A stretch of 64,000 nucleotides of DNA, taken from the NCBI RefSeq assembly GCF_001640025.1, contig NC_031672.1, forward strand, positions 2,418,001-2,482,000, written 5' to 3'. Source of the stretch: Sugiyamaella lignohabitans (lineage: Eukaryota; Ascomycota; Dipodascomycetes; Dipodascales; Trichomonascaceae). The position numbers and the translations under genes are program-made. A model generated the notes under the pieces. The model was not told the DNA's origin. It saw nothing but the letters and a program-made list of their open reading frames with translations, and made no database searches. Below are positions 32,761-43,789 of the stretch, piece by piece; position 1 is the first letter of the stretch; every line of letters starts with the position of its first letter.

Positions 32761-33598
32761 AAGAAATAGTGTGATGATATCAGGGTCAAAGTCTTCGCCT
32801 TCTTTTATAATCGTTCATAGCGAATGGGAAACTTTATGTTGAATAAAGTTTCGAAAAGTGCTAAACCTGTGTCCATGCTTCATTAAACTTCCTGGCATCA
32901 AGGATGGTTTCAGATGGGAGTGAGTTTGTTATGTCACAGGTCAATTCATAAACAGAGCATTGGCCTTGGCTTTCTAAATGACAACCTACGTATCATGAGC
33001 ACTCTAAATGGCTTCAGTTGGCTGCTTCTGTCTCACTTGTGTTATTCTCACTTTGGTGAATGAAATCAACAGCACGGGTCATCTCGAATTTATTAAAAGA
33101 ATGTAACAGTAATTGCTGTTCCACATTATGTCTCGAAACAAATAGACCCAATCGCCATTGGCCCATTAGGGTCAAGAAGTACCGGGCTAATGGGGAGTCA
33201 GAGTGGGATCCTACAGACTATCTTTTGATATTTCTCAGGGAAAAGTTTTCGCTTTCTGATTCATTGCTCAAAGAATCAGAAAAAGCTTAAAACGGGAATA
33301 TACTAATGGAGCATCACAAAGGATCGAGGTTCCTGACTAGAGTAGCTCGATGGTCATACCAAAGACTTCTGAACCCGAGGTTTTTTATGATTGTTTTTCA
33401 TCTGGTCTCCTTGGGTGTTAGCCAATTCATTGATGGTTATATATATACGTAATTCATTGGTACATGAACCTGGCCACAAGCTACAAAAAACACCAATAGG
33501 TTTCTCGTCTAAGTACGTACAGCTAACAGAAAATAGTGAACCAATTGATCATGGCGATTTCCACCAAGCATAAGGACCATTACTAGGAGGATTCAGCA

Positions 33599-33651
33599 GC
33601 TCGCTAAGCGAGCACAACGGGGTCTGGGGCAGCGCCCCAGCCGCCGGAGGC
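33599..33651 (+). repeat. GC-rich half-element, right-arm orientation, GCTCGC stem
   Basis: GCTCGC-TAA-GCGAGC hairpin (loop TAA rather than GAA) and a complete right arm. Confidence 0.88.
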
Positions 33652-34579
33652 AGTTGGACCCCCTGAAGGCCCCCACGTGAACCGGAGAAGTTGTCAGCGA
33701 TCTCGGAAAAACTTAATGCCAAGCCCATTCGTTGTGGACCGTTGGTTGACAGCGATACCGGGATTCTAGACCCATCGGCCCATTAGTGCGATGTCGGTCG
33801 CTCATCTAGGTCCTACATCGCCAACGCTAGCGATGTCGATGCGATACCGGAGTGAGACATTGTGTGATGTGCTGCACTGTGACTGATTCACCAAGCAGTT
33901 ATTCCGGTAACGCACACGGGGTGCCGAGATCGGTCGGTATGCCGCGTGTCCCTAGCCGCCATGAAAATCGAGGGAAATGAAGTCCCAGTCTCGGTTATAG
34001 ATGGAGGTTTGTTAATTAGTTTATGGGTATAAAACCCCTCATTTTGTTTGACAGGGCCGTTGGCTAGTTTACAAATAAGGCTAGAGTTGTAGGGACTGAT
34101 ACAAAGAGGGACAAGACAAGTGAACAGGAAAGAGGGGACAAGTGCGGGGGAACTGTTTGCTGCAAGCCACCTTAACCCCGTGCATGCTTAAGTGCATGCT
34201 CAACAGACTGGAAAAATAGGGCATAGAGTGCATTAAACTACCCAGTTCAATGCATCAGGAATATACTAAATGCTACTTTAAAACCCGATAGCGGCAAAAA
34301 ATGCGAGGGGCTGCTAGCGGCCGATACCAAATCAGGCACGAGACTGAATGAAGAAAAAGCAGGAAGTAAGAGCGAAAATAAACTGAAAACTGAACAATGA
34401 AAAACGATTGGTGAGATAACGAATAACGAAGCTGGTGTAGAGAGGTAAACCGCGGGCTATGCTTGCTCTTTGAATCTGCTGTCCGAACTCGCTGTTACAA
34501 TCAGATATCCAACCCTACTGTGCAAAGCCCATTATTCAAGACTTTCTGCCCCGCACCGACATCGTTCCCTATTCCATTA

Positions 34580-34680
34580 ATTTCCAATATTCTCGTTATC
34601 CCGCTGTTTTTCCCACTATGTTCCAATATTACCCACTATTTCCCACTGTTTTCCACTATTTCTAACTATTTCCCACATAT
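34580..34680. repeat. Pyrimidine-rich TTCCCACTAT repeat
   Basis: About eight irregular copies of TTCCCACTAT / TTCCAATAT-type units in a non-coding region. Confidence 0.6.
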
Positions 34681-35421
34681 AGCGCCGATACCCACTTTTG
34701 ACTGTAATTACTAGGACGGTCATTACTCTTCTCATTTTTTTTACCTGTACATACTATACTGTGTTGGGTGGGCGAGCGAGCATCGACTGAGTTAAGCATA
34801 ACATAGAACTTTAAGCTTACGGAGTGACAATTATTAATTGAATTTAGCAGGGGTTCTATTCTACAAGGACTCACGCTCTCACCGTGGCCAATCAGTTCCG
34901 CACAAAGCGAGCGAATATGGGGCAAAAAGGATCTTGGATCTTGGCGAATGCAATGTATAGATCAACTCCCTGTTTCAGCTAAAAAAAACAACGAGAATGA
35001 AAAAAAACCGGCGCTAAAGCCCAGTCAAGATCCTAGCAGTTATTTTCACTATTTTCCAACCCCTCATTAATTATTAGTTACTTAGTTAAAAGCAGTTTTT
35101 TGATTGCCTGACCGGTGCAGAGCCCAAGAACAGTTAGGACAATCTACCCCACTTCAAGCTCCGTTGCACCGTGATCCTATTACTTAGTTAGTTAGTTGAG
35201 CAGGTGGCTAGCAGCTGCCGGTTTGTGGGGTGTTTCCGGCAGCAAAAGCATGCATGTTAAAATCCTGAGGGGGCAGGGGCCAGCGGAGTAAGCTGATGAC
35301 CGAGAGATTCTTCATGAGAACACCAGCAGCAGCAACAGCAACCAGACAGAAATTAAAAAACAAAAATATCCCATATGACTCAACATGCAGGGGGTCCTAA
35401 CAGACCAGTATCCCGACGCAA

Positions 35422-35481
35422 CGACTCGAGCGAAGCGAGAGGAGCCACGGCGTCTGGGGCGAAGCCCCAGCCGCCGGAGGC
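35422..35481 (+). repeat. GC-rich half-element, right-arm orientation
   Basis: CTCGAGC-GAA-GCGAGAG hairpin and right arm, preceded by CCCGACGCAACGA, which matches the spacer of full elements. Confidence 0.9.
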
Positions 35482-36068
35482 AATCTCCGCTCCTCCCTCG
35501 TTACCCCTCCGGACAAAATACGCCAAATAATAAGAGTTTAAAACGGTTCAGCATCGGCAGCCCCAAACGAGCTAGGCCAAACAGCTTCGACCCCCACTAT
35601 TTGATTTTTCAGTTTGAGGCGGGGGCGCGCACCAGTCCCAGGACGGATGCGTTTCAAAAATCTGGGGAAACTCGCTACAGGGTCCGCGGCTAATCCAATA
35701 TCCGGGCGAGCGAGCAGCGAGCGATGTCGGTTTGACTGGGAACTATGTAGAATTTCGCGGTTTGTTCAACATAAAATAAAATGTGGATTTTAGGTTCATT
35801 TTATTCTTGAGAATGGGCCGGAAATAGTGGCGAGAGCCGAAAAGTCCGGCTGGAGAAAGCTTGTTCAGAGAAAGCTGACACAACACAAATCCGGTGCTGG
35901 AAAATCAGCGTCTGTAGTGCATAAATCAGTCATGCAAGAGTCTGTTATCATGGTGGACCAGCACGGTTTCAATGCCAATCGGCCATGAAGATCCGTCAGG
36001 ATCTGACTGTCGGTCACCCCTCACTAGCGATGACTGTCCCATTAAACTTTCTTTTCTTTTTAGGAACC

Positions 36069-36083
36069 CCCCGTGTATATATA
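36069..36083 (+). promoter_or_regulatory. TATA region of the Dal5-like gene
   Basis: CCCCGTGTATATATA, 63 nt upstream of the ATG. The identical 15-mer lies upstream of the PIP-kinase gene at 48211-48225. Confidence 0.55.
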
Positions 36084-36145
36084 GAGAAGGTTTCGGCACT
36101 CATCGAACTGTAATTTAATTTTCCATCATCATCACAAAACACATC

Positions 36146-37848
36146 ATGAACGTCAGCCCGACCAAAGGTAGGTCGACTTGAAGTGGGGGTAGTGCCTCCG
36201 GCGGCTGGGGCTCCGCCCCAGACCCCGTGGCTCCTGCTTCGCAGGAGTTTGCTGGGACCGTCGACGTGACGACTCGAGCGTAGCGAGAGGAGCAGCGGGG
36301 TCTGGGGCGGAGCCCCAGCCGCCGGAGGCAGCGTGGGAAGTGTGAGTGCTAACAGTGGGTTTAGACGGGTCCTCCTTCACGGAGAAGCAAGAGGAGTATT
36401 ATCGCATTGAGAGCGATTTTCACACCCAGCAGGAGAAGATCGAGCAGCTGGCCGACCAGTATGGCATTAATCACTCGAAGCTGATGCGAAAGCTCGATCT
36501 GAGGATCGTGCCTGCCATCTGTATTCTGTATTTATTAGCGTTTTTGGAGCGAACCAATATCAGTAATGCCAATGTGTACGGCATGGGCAAAGACCTGAAA
36601 CTCAAGGGTAACCAGTATAATACTGCTCTCACGGTGTTTTTCGTGCCATATATTCTTTTCGAGGTGCCGTCGAATATCTTGCTGAAAAAGTTCACTCCTC
36701 ATGTATGGCTCAGTTTCTGTATGTTTATTTTTGGAATTATTTGTATTGCTCAGGGATTTGTCAAGAGTTTTGGCGGTCTTGTAGCCACTCGATTTATTAT
36801 GGGTGCTGCTGAAAGTGGTGCATTCCCCGGCTGTTTCTACTTGTTAGCCATGTTCTACCGTCGTGAAGAGGCTCAAAAGAGATATTCTTTCTTCTTCTCG
36901 TCGACCTGTTTGGCAGGTGCTTTCGGTGGTCTGATTGCTGCCGGAGTTTCTCATATTGACGGCAAGCTGGGTATTGCTGCCTGGAGTTGGCTGTTTATTA
37001 TTGAGGGTGCTGTATGTGCTTTTGTGGCTATTATCATGTTCTTTTTTATTGCAGATTTCCCTGAAGACGCCAAGTTCTTGACTGATAACGAGAGAGCTTT
37101 CTTACAAGCCAAGCTTGCTTTGGACTCTGGTGACTCGTATCATGAGAGAAAGTACACGATTCGCGACGTTTTGGGCTGTTTCAAGGACTGGAAGATCTGG
37201 TTTGGCGGGTTCATGTATTTCGGACTCATTGTTCCTGCCTATGGATACGCCTACTTCGCCAATGCTATTCTTGTGTCTTTGAAATACACTCCTCTTCAAG
37301 TGCAATACCACTCTATTCCACCCTGGGTGGTGGCTTTTGCACTGGCCATGATCACTGCTACTATCTCCGACAGGATTCGTCACCGGTACCTGCTGACTCT
37401 GGCATGCTCACTGCTCAGTTCAGTTGGATTTATCATTCTGTTATCTGTTCACGGAAGTGTTCATGCCCGATATGGCGCCTGTTTCCTGGTAGCTGCCGGA
37501 ACTTACAGTGCCATGCCTCTGATTGTATGCTGGACAGCCATGAACTTTGCTGGTCACTTACGAAGAGGTGTTGGAACCGGCTGGCAGGTTGGTTTTGGAA
37601 ATATTGGTGGTATTATTGCCACGTTTACTTTCCTGTCGACTGACGCTCCATACTACACTAAAGGTATTGCCATTGGTCTTGGTTTCACGGTGTTCAGCAT
37701 GGCCAGTTGTCTGACCTACTTCCTCGGCATCCACTACGAGAACAAACAAAAAAGATCCGGCGCCAGAGACGCTGCCTGGAACGCTCTCACCCCCGACGAG
37801 CAGGCGAAGGCCGGCGACTTCAACCCCGAGGTCATCTATCAGTACTAG
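36146..37848 (+). CDS. MFS transporter, Dal5/Tna1 (anion:cation symporter) family, two exons
   Basis: Exons 36146-36167 and 36356-37848 give 504 residues. Exon 1 encodes MNVSPTK; the 188-nt intron runs GTAGGT...GCTAACAG and holds a full GC element. The protein starts with a hydrophilic segment, then KLDLRIVPAICILYLLAFLERTNISNANV, typical of the allantoate/nicotinate permease family (text split here: LRIVPAICILYLLAF, then LERTNISNANVYG). About 12 membrane segments follow, with RFIMGAAESGAFPG in the TM4 region and a central loop around 230-260. Substrates in this family are carboxylates such as allantoate, nicotinate, biotin or pantothenate; the exact one cannot be read. It is located in the plasma membrane. 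A downstream GC half-element starts 63 nt after the stop. Confidence 0.9.
36194..36329 (-). repeat. Full GC-rich element nested inside the Dal5-like intron
   Basis: 136 bp of the 188-nt intron. CTCCTGC-TTC-GCAGGAG on the left, CTCGAGC-type on the right. The intron has 26 nt on either side of the element, just enough for the splice signals. Confidence 0.94.
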
Positions 37849-37911
37849 TTTTGGTTATTTTTAATGTATAATTAATGATTATGAGTTGGTTTTCTTATCT
37901 CTCTCGTTTCT

Positions 37912-37970
37912 GCCTCCAGCGGCTGGGGCTACGCCCCAGACCCCTCTGCTCTTCTCGCTTCGCTCGAGTC
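37912..37970 (+). repeat. GC-rich half-element, left-arm orientation
   Basis: Left arm (GCCTCCAGCGGCTGGGGC variant) and CTCTCGC-TTC-GCTCGAG-type hairpin, 63 nt after the transporter stop. A TGCAGGGTCCTGCA palindrome follows at 37975-37988. Confidence 0.9.
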
Positions 37971-38000
37971 GTTATGCAGGGTCCTGCAGGGCGGGATTCT

Positions 38001-38136
38001 GCCTCCGGCGGCTGGGGCTGCGCCCCAGACCCCCCGGCTCCTCTCGCTGCGCTCGAGTCGTTCCGTCGAGGGTCCTTGCAATCTCTTGCGAAGCAAGAGC
38101 CAGGGGGTCTGGGGCGCAGCCCCAGCCGCCGGAGGC
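38001..38136 (+). repeat. Full GC-rich element with a compensated CTCTTGC stem
   Basis: 136 bp, about 150 nt upstream of the PUS7 ATG. The right inner hairpin (38083-38099) is CTCTTGC-GAA-GCAAGAG: the usual C-G pair is T-A here, both sides changed together. A second GCAGGGTCCTGC palindrome follows at 38154-38165. Confidence 0.94.
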
Positions 38137-38283
38137 AGTCGGGGCCCGCAGACGCAGGGTCCTGCACGTATATGCGGCGGTGAAGTTTTTCAGGGACTGC
38201 AGTGATCGGCGTTTGGTGGAGATGTGAGAGTGTGAGTTGGGGTGTTTTCGTCTGAATAAGTTCTCGGGAGAATTGGTAAAGAG

Positions 38284-40365
38284 ATGCAAGCGGAGAAGAG
38301 AGCGGGTCCGCCGTCGCCTGAGAGCGAGTCTCAAGAGAGTAAAAAGATTAAGGTCGAGGAAGAAAAGAAGGTGCTGGGAGTCACTGAAGACCAGGTCGGA
38401 ATCACCGAGTTCATCAGTTCGGATATTGCTGGTTTTAGGGGGATTTTGAAACAGAGATATACCGATTTCCTTGTCAATGAGATCGATCTTTCTGGAAATG
38501 TGGTTCATTTGACCGATGTCGGTTTGGTAGATAAAAAGGAGGCCAGACGCCAGAGGAGAGCTGACACCGCTGGTGACAATGCTGATGGTGCTGCTGCTGT
38601 TGGAACCGATTCTACTGGTTCGGATGAGAAGAAGACTGGCGAGACTGCTATTGCAACAACTGGTGGTGAGATCAAAACTGAAGTTGTTGCTGATGCTGCT
38701 ACTCCTGCCTCTGCTGGATTAAATGAAAAGGCCAAAAAATTGCCCGAGATAACTGATGAACAGAGAGAGAGACTTGTTTCGCTTTTGGGTCAAGAATTCG
38801 TTGACAAAATCTTCACTCTTTTCAATACAGGGTTAAAGATTATCAGTGAAAAGACAATTGATGATAAGGAGGAGAGAACCTCGGTTCATCAGTTACTCCG
38901 TGAAGCATTCAATTCCAGACTCGAATCTCGAACAACTCCAGAAAACCAATTCATTATTACTCTTGCAAATAATAATACCCGAACTCCTAGGTCCAAGCTG
39001 GACAAATCGTCCATGGGATCACACAGTGCGTACCTTCATTTTGTGATATACAAGGAGAATAAAGAGACAATGGAGGTAGCCAATCTGATATCCAAATTCC
39101 TGCGAATCCCTCCTAAGAGCATCACATATGCTGGTACCAAAGATAGACGAGGAGTTACCGTACAGAGAGCATGTGTATCCAAGATCAGTGTTGAGCGTGT
39201 TAACGGTCTTAACAAGGCTCTGAGGGGCATCAAGCTCGGTTCTTTTAAGTATGAATCTGGACACTTGAGACTGGGTGATTTGAAAGGTAATGAGTTTTAT
39301 ATCACCCTCCGTGAGGTTGAAGCTCTTGGTACTGAGAGTATTGAAGATATCGTCACAAAGTCGCTGACGTCGTTACGGGATAATGGATTTATCAACTATT
39401 TTGGAATGCAAAGGTTTGGAACTTTTTCCATTTCTACCCACACTGTTGGTAAATATGTTCTCAATGCTGATTGGAAGAAAGTAGTTGACCTGATATTGTC
39501 TCCACAGGATCTGGTGTTACCCGAAAGTGTAGAAGCCAGAAAGGTATGGCAAGAAACTGGAGATGCCAAGAAGGCATTGCCCTTGATGCCTAAAAGATGT
39601 GTAGCTGAGCATGCTGTATTGCGATCGCTAGCCAAGGATCCCAAATCCTATATCAACGCAGTCTCTCAAATCCCCCGCAACCTTCGTGTTATGTACGCTC
39701 ATGCTTACCAGAGTTACATATGGAACCTCGTCGCCAGTGAGCGACTGAAAAGATATGGCCTGAAAATTGTGCCTGGCGATTTAGTTGTCGACGACTCAAA
39801 CAATAACGGCAACGACAAGAAAGATTCTAGCCAGGATGTTGATGAAGTATCAGAGACTGAAGAATACGTTCGTGCTCGTGTTGTCACCGAAGAAGAAATC
39901 GCTTCTGGAACCAAAACTATTTACGATGTGGTGCTTCCCACTCCTGGTTTCGACGTCGAGTACCCAGGCAACGATCTGAGAGATGTATACCGAACTGTCA
40001 TGGAAAGCGATGGAATCGATTTCCTCAACATGCGACGGAACATCAAAGAGTTCTCGCTCGCCGGCAATTATAGACAGGTGGTAATCCGACCCGGTAACGT
40101 CGAATGGTGGTGTAAAAAGTACGAGGCCAGCACCGATCAGTTTGTCAAAACTGATTTGGAGCTCCTCAACGAAAGTCTCGGAGAAGATGCTCGTGTCAGC
40201 AGCGAGCCCGGAACCGGATCAAAGACAGCACTCGTCATCAAACTCCAACTCGGCCCGTCGCAATACGCTACAATGGCTCTCAGAGAAGTCATGAAAATCG
40301 ACACCAGTCGTCGTGGAGACGGACTGGACGTCAAAAACGAGACGAATCCCACCGCCAACAAATAA
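38284..40365 (+). CDS. PUS7: tRNA/RNA pseudouridine synthase Pus7 (TruD family)
   Basis: 693 residues. Pus7 isomerises U to pseudouridine at position 13 of tRNAs, position 35 of pre-tRNA-Tyr and in U2 snRNA and mRNAs. The catalytic motif AGTKDRRGVTVQ sits at about 283-294, with the Asp of KDR as the nucleophile. NYFGMQRFG (about 371) and the TRUD-domain block MYAHAYQSYIWN are present. The first ~140 residues are charged and variable, with the SLLGQEFVDKIFTLF stretch near 163 as an N-terminal insertion typical of eukaryotic members. The length is close to S. cerevisiae Pus7 (676). The ATG at 38284 is the first in frame. The assignment is secure. Confidence 0.95.
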   Translation: MQAEKRAGPPSPESESQESKKIKVEEEKKVLGVTEDQVGITEFISSDIAGFRGILKQRYTDFLVNEIDLSGNVVHLTDVGLVDKKEARRQRRADTAGDNADGAAAVGTDSTGSDEKKTGETAIATTGGEIKTEVVADAATPASAGLNEKAKKLPEITDEQRERLVSLLGQEFVDKIFTLFNTGLKIISEKTIDDKEERTSVHQLLREAFNSRLESRTTPENQFIITLANNNTRTPRSKLDKSSMGSHSAYLHFVIYKENKETMEVANLISKFLRIPPKSITYAGTKDRRGVTVQRACVSKISVERVNGLNKALRGIKLGSFKYESGHLRLGDLKGNEFYITLREVEALGTESIEDIVTKSLTSLRDNGFINYFGMQRFGTFSISTHTVGKYVLNADWKKVVDLILSPQDLVLPESVEARKVWQETGDAKKALPLMPKRCVAEHAVLRSLAKDPKSYINAVSQIPRNLRVMYAHAYQSYIWNLVASERLKRYGLKIVPGDLVVDDSNNNGNDKKDSSQDVDEVSETEEYVRARVVTEEEIASGTKTIYDVVLPTPGFDVEYPGNDLRDVYRTVMESDGIDFLNMRRNIKEFSLAGNYRQVVIRPGNVEWWCKKYEASTDQFVKTDLELLNESLGEDARVSSEPGTGSKTALVIKLQLGPSQYATMALREVMKIDTSRRGDGLDVKNETNPTANK

Positions 40366-40444
40366 AACTTGTAAATATGCATTTTTTTTTCCTGTGAATA
40401 AATAAATAATGATTAAATCTATCTAACTTTTAGGGTCCCTACCT

Positions 40445-40579
40445 GCCTCCGGCGGCTGGGGCTGTGCCCCAGCCCCCCTAGCTCCTGCTTCGCAGGAGTT
40501 TACTGGGGACCCCCTCGCACGACTCGAGCGGAGCGAGAGGAGCAGCGGGGTCTGGGGCGGAGCCCCAGCCGCCGGAGGC
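40445..40579 (-). repeat. Full GC-rich element between convergent PUS7 and HUT1
   Basis: 135 bp. It starts 79 nt after the PUS7 stop and ends 11 nt before the HUT1 stop codon on the other strand, so it lies in both 3' flanks. CTCCTGC-TTC-GCAGGAG on the left, CTCGAGC-type on the right. Confidence 0.93.
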
Positions 40580-40590
40580 AACAGCCAGGT

Positions 40591-41745
40591 CTACTTGGTT
40601 TTGACCTTCTTCTCGGAGTACTTGAGCCACGCTTCAAAGCCGATACCAGCAAACACCAGGAACACGCCAGCCCACTGGCCGAGTTGGAGTTTGTGGTTGA
40701 ACCAGATGACGCTGAGAAGCATCGAGAACATTTTACGGGTGACAGTGACCGTCACGAGGATGATGGATCCGTACTTCTCGAGCGTGTGGAAAATGAACAC
40801 CTGGCCCAAGGCACCGCAGATTCCGAAGAGTAAGATGTCGTAGAGAATGCGTGGGTGGAGAGATATGAAGTCTATAGCCTCAGAAAGCTGGTTGGTGAAG
40901 GGAGATATTAGTACCAGGGCCGTGAGTGCTCCAGAGATGGCATTAAGTCCACACATCATATGAGGACCGGTGATGGATTTGTTAGTGTGAAACATGTGAT
41001 CCTGTGTGGTATTGTAGAATCCGTCCAGGAACAGGTTAATACCGAGGAGCAGGAAACCGAAGAGTGATGAGGATGACGATGCAGAAGATGCTGCTGACGA
41101 TGCCGATTTGGCTTTCGTCGACGAATGGAAAACTGAAAACATGCAAACACCTGCTGTGATGGCTAATACAATCATGTACTTATAAAGTGGATATCTTCTT
41201 CGATAGATGGTCAAGTGGAGTGTCATGACAGGAAGCAGCTTACAGCTCTTGGCCAACAGAAGAGTGAGATAGTCAACGTAGCTGAGACTGGCATATGCAA
41301 ACGGGCTGGCCAGACTTTGACAAACTGCTACTAATAGATACTGCTGAACAGTCTTGCTATTGGGAAATATCGAAGCATTATATTTTGCATCATCACCCTT
41401 TTTCTTGAACTCTAAGTAAATGAATCCTACCACAGCAGCCAAAACAGACTGAACTGTGTTGATTACCAGCGAAGCTTTGAAAACCCGGCCATCTGCACCA
41501 TAAGGAGTTGTTGAGATTCGTTCCTGGAGTACTGCCCATGTGAGAAACGAAGCGTAAATTCCCAGAACACAGATAATCATTGAAACTATGGAGTTTCCCG
41601 ATGTCGCAGAATGCGCCTCAGCGCCGTTTTCACGGTCTGAAATCGGGTTTGATTTCAGATCTAACCTGTCTGATTGCTGCTCTTTTGCATTCATAGACAC
41701 ATTTTGAAATTTGAGCGTTCCTTCTCTTGTCACTGTCTGAGTCAT
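40591..41745 (-). CDS. HUT1: ER nucleotide-sugar transporter Hut1 (SLC35B type)
   Basis: 384 residues. Hut1 is a multi-span membrane protein proposed to carry UDP-galactose/UDP-glucose into the ER lumen. Family blocks: ICVLGIYASFLTWAVLQERI near residue 60, QSLASPFAYASLSYVDYLT, KSCKLLPVMTLHLTIYRRRY, NLFLDGFYNTTQD, and VTVTRKMFSMLLSVIWFNHK. The C-terminus ends KVKTK, a KxKxx dilysine signal for ER retrieval. About 50 extra hydrophilic residues precede the first membrane segment. The first true ATG in frame is at 41745; codons upstream read TTG. It is convergent with PUS7 and divergent from PRE1. Confidence 0.93.
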   Translation of the reverse strand: MTQTVTREGTLKFQNVSMNAKEQQSDRLDLKSNPISDRENGAEAHSATSGNSIVSMIICVLGIYASFLTWAVLQERISTTPYGADGRVFKASLVINTVQSVLAAVVGFIYLEFKKKGDDAKYNASIFPNSKTVQQYLLVAVCQSLASPFAYASLSYVDYLTLLLAKSCKLLPVMTLHLTIYRRRYPLYKYMIVLAITAGVCMFSVFHSSTKAKSASSAASSASSSSSLFGFLLLGINLFLDGFYNTTQDHMFHTNKSITGPHMMCGLNAISGALTALVLISPFTNQLSEAIDFISLHPRILYDILLFGICGALGQVFIFHTLEKYGSIILVTVTVTRKMFSMLLSVIWFNHKLQLGQWAGVFLVFAGIGFEAWLKYSEKKVKTK

Positions 41746-42476
41746 GAAATTCGACAATATTTTTGTGAAAATTATTAAGGAAAGAACGTAATTAATAAAT
41801 TAATTACATTAATTATAGACTCGATCGTGCATACGTGTACCTCGGGGAGGTTCATCATATTATCGGGGGTATTTCGCCGCAACTGGCTAGGTTCTATGAC
41901 TATGCAGGGTGCTACCGTTGCTATTGGCACTGGCGGTTTGATCCGAGCTCCAGGTTTTCATTTTTTTTCTTTGTGGTTACCAATTTAGATTGAACTAGTT
42001 CAAGACATTCTATAGTAGTTTTATGGAATCAAGACCTCTAGGTTTAATTCTGAAAAAATTCGTGATCCAAGAAATCTACACGCTCGATATAGTATTCTTG
42101 AAGTGTGTCCCTTAATTAGGCATCACAGCTTCTACTCCAATAAAATGATTAGATGAAACTTTTATTATGAACACATGAGTCTCTTTTTAACTACTTACCC
42201 GAGTAGAAATATCTAGTGAGATATTTCGCTAGAATTTCGGTGATAAGAAGGTTATTAGTGACTATATCACGTGACTTATTACCCGGTCGACCTCACGGCG
42301 CATCTGCGACATCCAGGTTCAGCAGCTTATGAACCAGACTATCGCCACTATCAAAAAGGAACATCAAGCGAATCCTCTAAACAAACATTTCTCAGTCCCT
42401 GCTTTATTTATTATTCATTCTGACAGCTTCCACTGCCAAATATACAGTCAATTGAGCTTGCAGCTGAAATTACATC
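41746..42476. promoter_or_regulatory. Divergent promoter region between HUT1 and PRE1
   Basis: No gene and no GC element. TCACGTGA at 42267-42274 is a perfect palindrome with a CACGTG core, about 200 nt upstream of the PRE1 ATG. The proximal PRE1 promoter has CACTGCCAAATA, only a weak match to the Rpn4/PACE site. Confidence 0.45.
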
Positions 42477-43067
42477 ATGGATATTTTGATTGGAATCACC
42501 ACCAAGGACTCGGTGCTTATTGCGACATCGAAGTCAGTTGCCAGAGGTGTCTCGGTGATCAAGACCAATGATGACAAGACCAGAGAGCTAACAGACCACT
42601 CGCTACTTGCATTTTCTGGTGAGTCCGGTGATACGACAAACTTTGCTGAATACATTCAGGCCAATATTCGACTATACGGAACGCGAAACGGGTTTGAAAT
42701 GTCCAACAAGGCTATTGCCTCATTCACTAGAAACGAATTGGCCAGTGCTTTGCGATCCAGAAAACCTTATCAAGTTAACATTCTTATTGGTGGATACGAT
42801 GTTAAGAAGAAGAAAGCCACTCTCAATTGGATTGACTATCTGGCAGCCAATGTTGAGCTACCATACGCTGCTCATGGCTACGCTCAATACTATGTCCTGT
42901 CACTATTAGATCGTCATCACGATCCCAACATGACTCAAGAACAGGGTCTTGAGCTATTAAAAGACTGTATAAAAGAGTTGCGTCTGAGAATGCCAATTGA
43001 CTTCAAGGGTGTTCAAGTAAAGGTAGTCGACGAGGCTGGTGTGCGCAAGCTGCCGGAAGACTTCTAG
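42477..43067 (+). CDS. PRE1: 20S proteasome subunit beta-4 (Pre1)
   Basis: 196 residues, against 198 in S. cerevisiae. The start MDILIGITTKDSVLIATSKS is the beta-4 signature: no propeptide and no catalytic N-terminal Thr, since beta-4 is a structural non-proteolytic subunit of the beta ring. VNILIGGYD and WIDYLAANVELPYAAHGYA match the core beta-subunit fold, and EQGLELLKDCIKELRLRMPI the C-terminal helices. The ATG at 42477 is the expected one. No intron. Confidence 0.96.
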   Translation: MDILIGITTKDSVLIATSKSVARGVSVIKTNDDKTRELTDHSLLAFSGESGDTTNFAEYIQANIRLYGTRNGFEMSNKAIASFTRNELASALRSRKPYQVNILIGGYDVKKKKATLNWIDYLAANVELPYAAHGYAQYYVLSLLDRHHDPNMTQEQGLELLKDCIKELRLRMPIDFKGVQVKVVDEAGVRKLPEDF

Positions 43068-43789
43068 ACTGTTGAAACTAGCAAATAGATCCATTTCTAA
43101 TGTATGATTGTATGGAGTATTCCAGGTTTACTACTTCAGTGGTGAGAATGGCCAGGGGCCGTTTTCATTTCCTGGTAGATCAGTATTGAATCCTGAGTTC
43201 AATTTTGGCGATTCATTGCCATTTCTTGAGGGTGGGTCGCAGGCTCGGCCTGGTGTTTTGCCGGTGAGTATCCTCATGCTCTGTCAGAGTGTCCCATGAT
43301 ACCCCCCAGCGAGTGGAGTCTACAAGGATTGTTATTGGTGAAAAATAAAGTATAGTACATTTATTTACAATTTTTTAGAGGTTTGTAACTGAACTTGCTG
43401 AAACAAGTTGCTAATACAAATTTTCTATAATACAAGAAACCAAATAATGAAGTTCGTGATTGTCAAATGCCCATCTCTTAGTATAGGGCTGGCAGTGCTG
43501 ACTCAAATGATCGATTTCTGCCAGATGCCAAATGCAAGTCAGTGTCTTTTGCTGACTAGTTCATAGGTTGTGGTGCCAGCAAAAAAGTTTATGAAAATAA
43601 GACTCAATTCCTTGCTTGAATAGATTGTAGTCCTCGGTTGCTCTATTCGGGGTCTGAGACCTAGCCACTGAAGAATGGGCTAAGAAGTCTGCAAATTTAA
43701 CATATAACTTTTGACTGCCCTGTTAGCACCACGTTGTAAATGTTGCTAGTGGTGCCTTGATTACTTACTTGTATTCTCCAATTACTAGC
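43068..43789. other. Intergenic between PRE1 and the second PIPK-like gene; nothing recognised
   Basis: AT-rich DNA with no GC element. The open frame at 43108-43299 shows no domain and is probably chance. Confidence 0.5.

Larger units (their letters stand above)
30944..36145. other. 5.2-kb gene desert with a minisatellite and GC elements
   Basis: No supported gene. It holds a full GC element (31096-31227), half-elements (33599, 35422), a 110-bp-unit tandem array (32089-32760) and a run of short gATGTCG repeats near 33790-33850. A pyrimidine-rich TTCCCACTAT repeat lies at 34580-34680. The open frame at 33060-33290 shows no recognisable domain. Confidence 0.55.

Noticed and set aside
33060..33290. 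76-codon open frame in the gene desert
   Set aside because: No recognisable domain, no promoter or splice signal, and a length expected by chance in AT-rich DNA.
42430..42476. Rpn4/PACE site upstream of PRE1
   Set aside because: CACTGCCAAA matches the GGTGGCAAA consensus at only six of nine positions and is unusually close to the ATG.
43108..43299. 63-codon frame just after PRE1
   Set aside because: Overlaps the PRE1 3' flank and has no domain.
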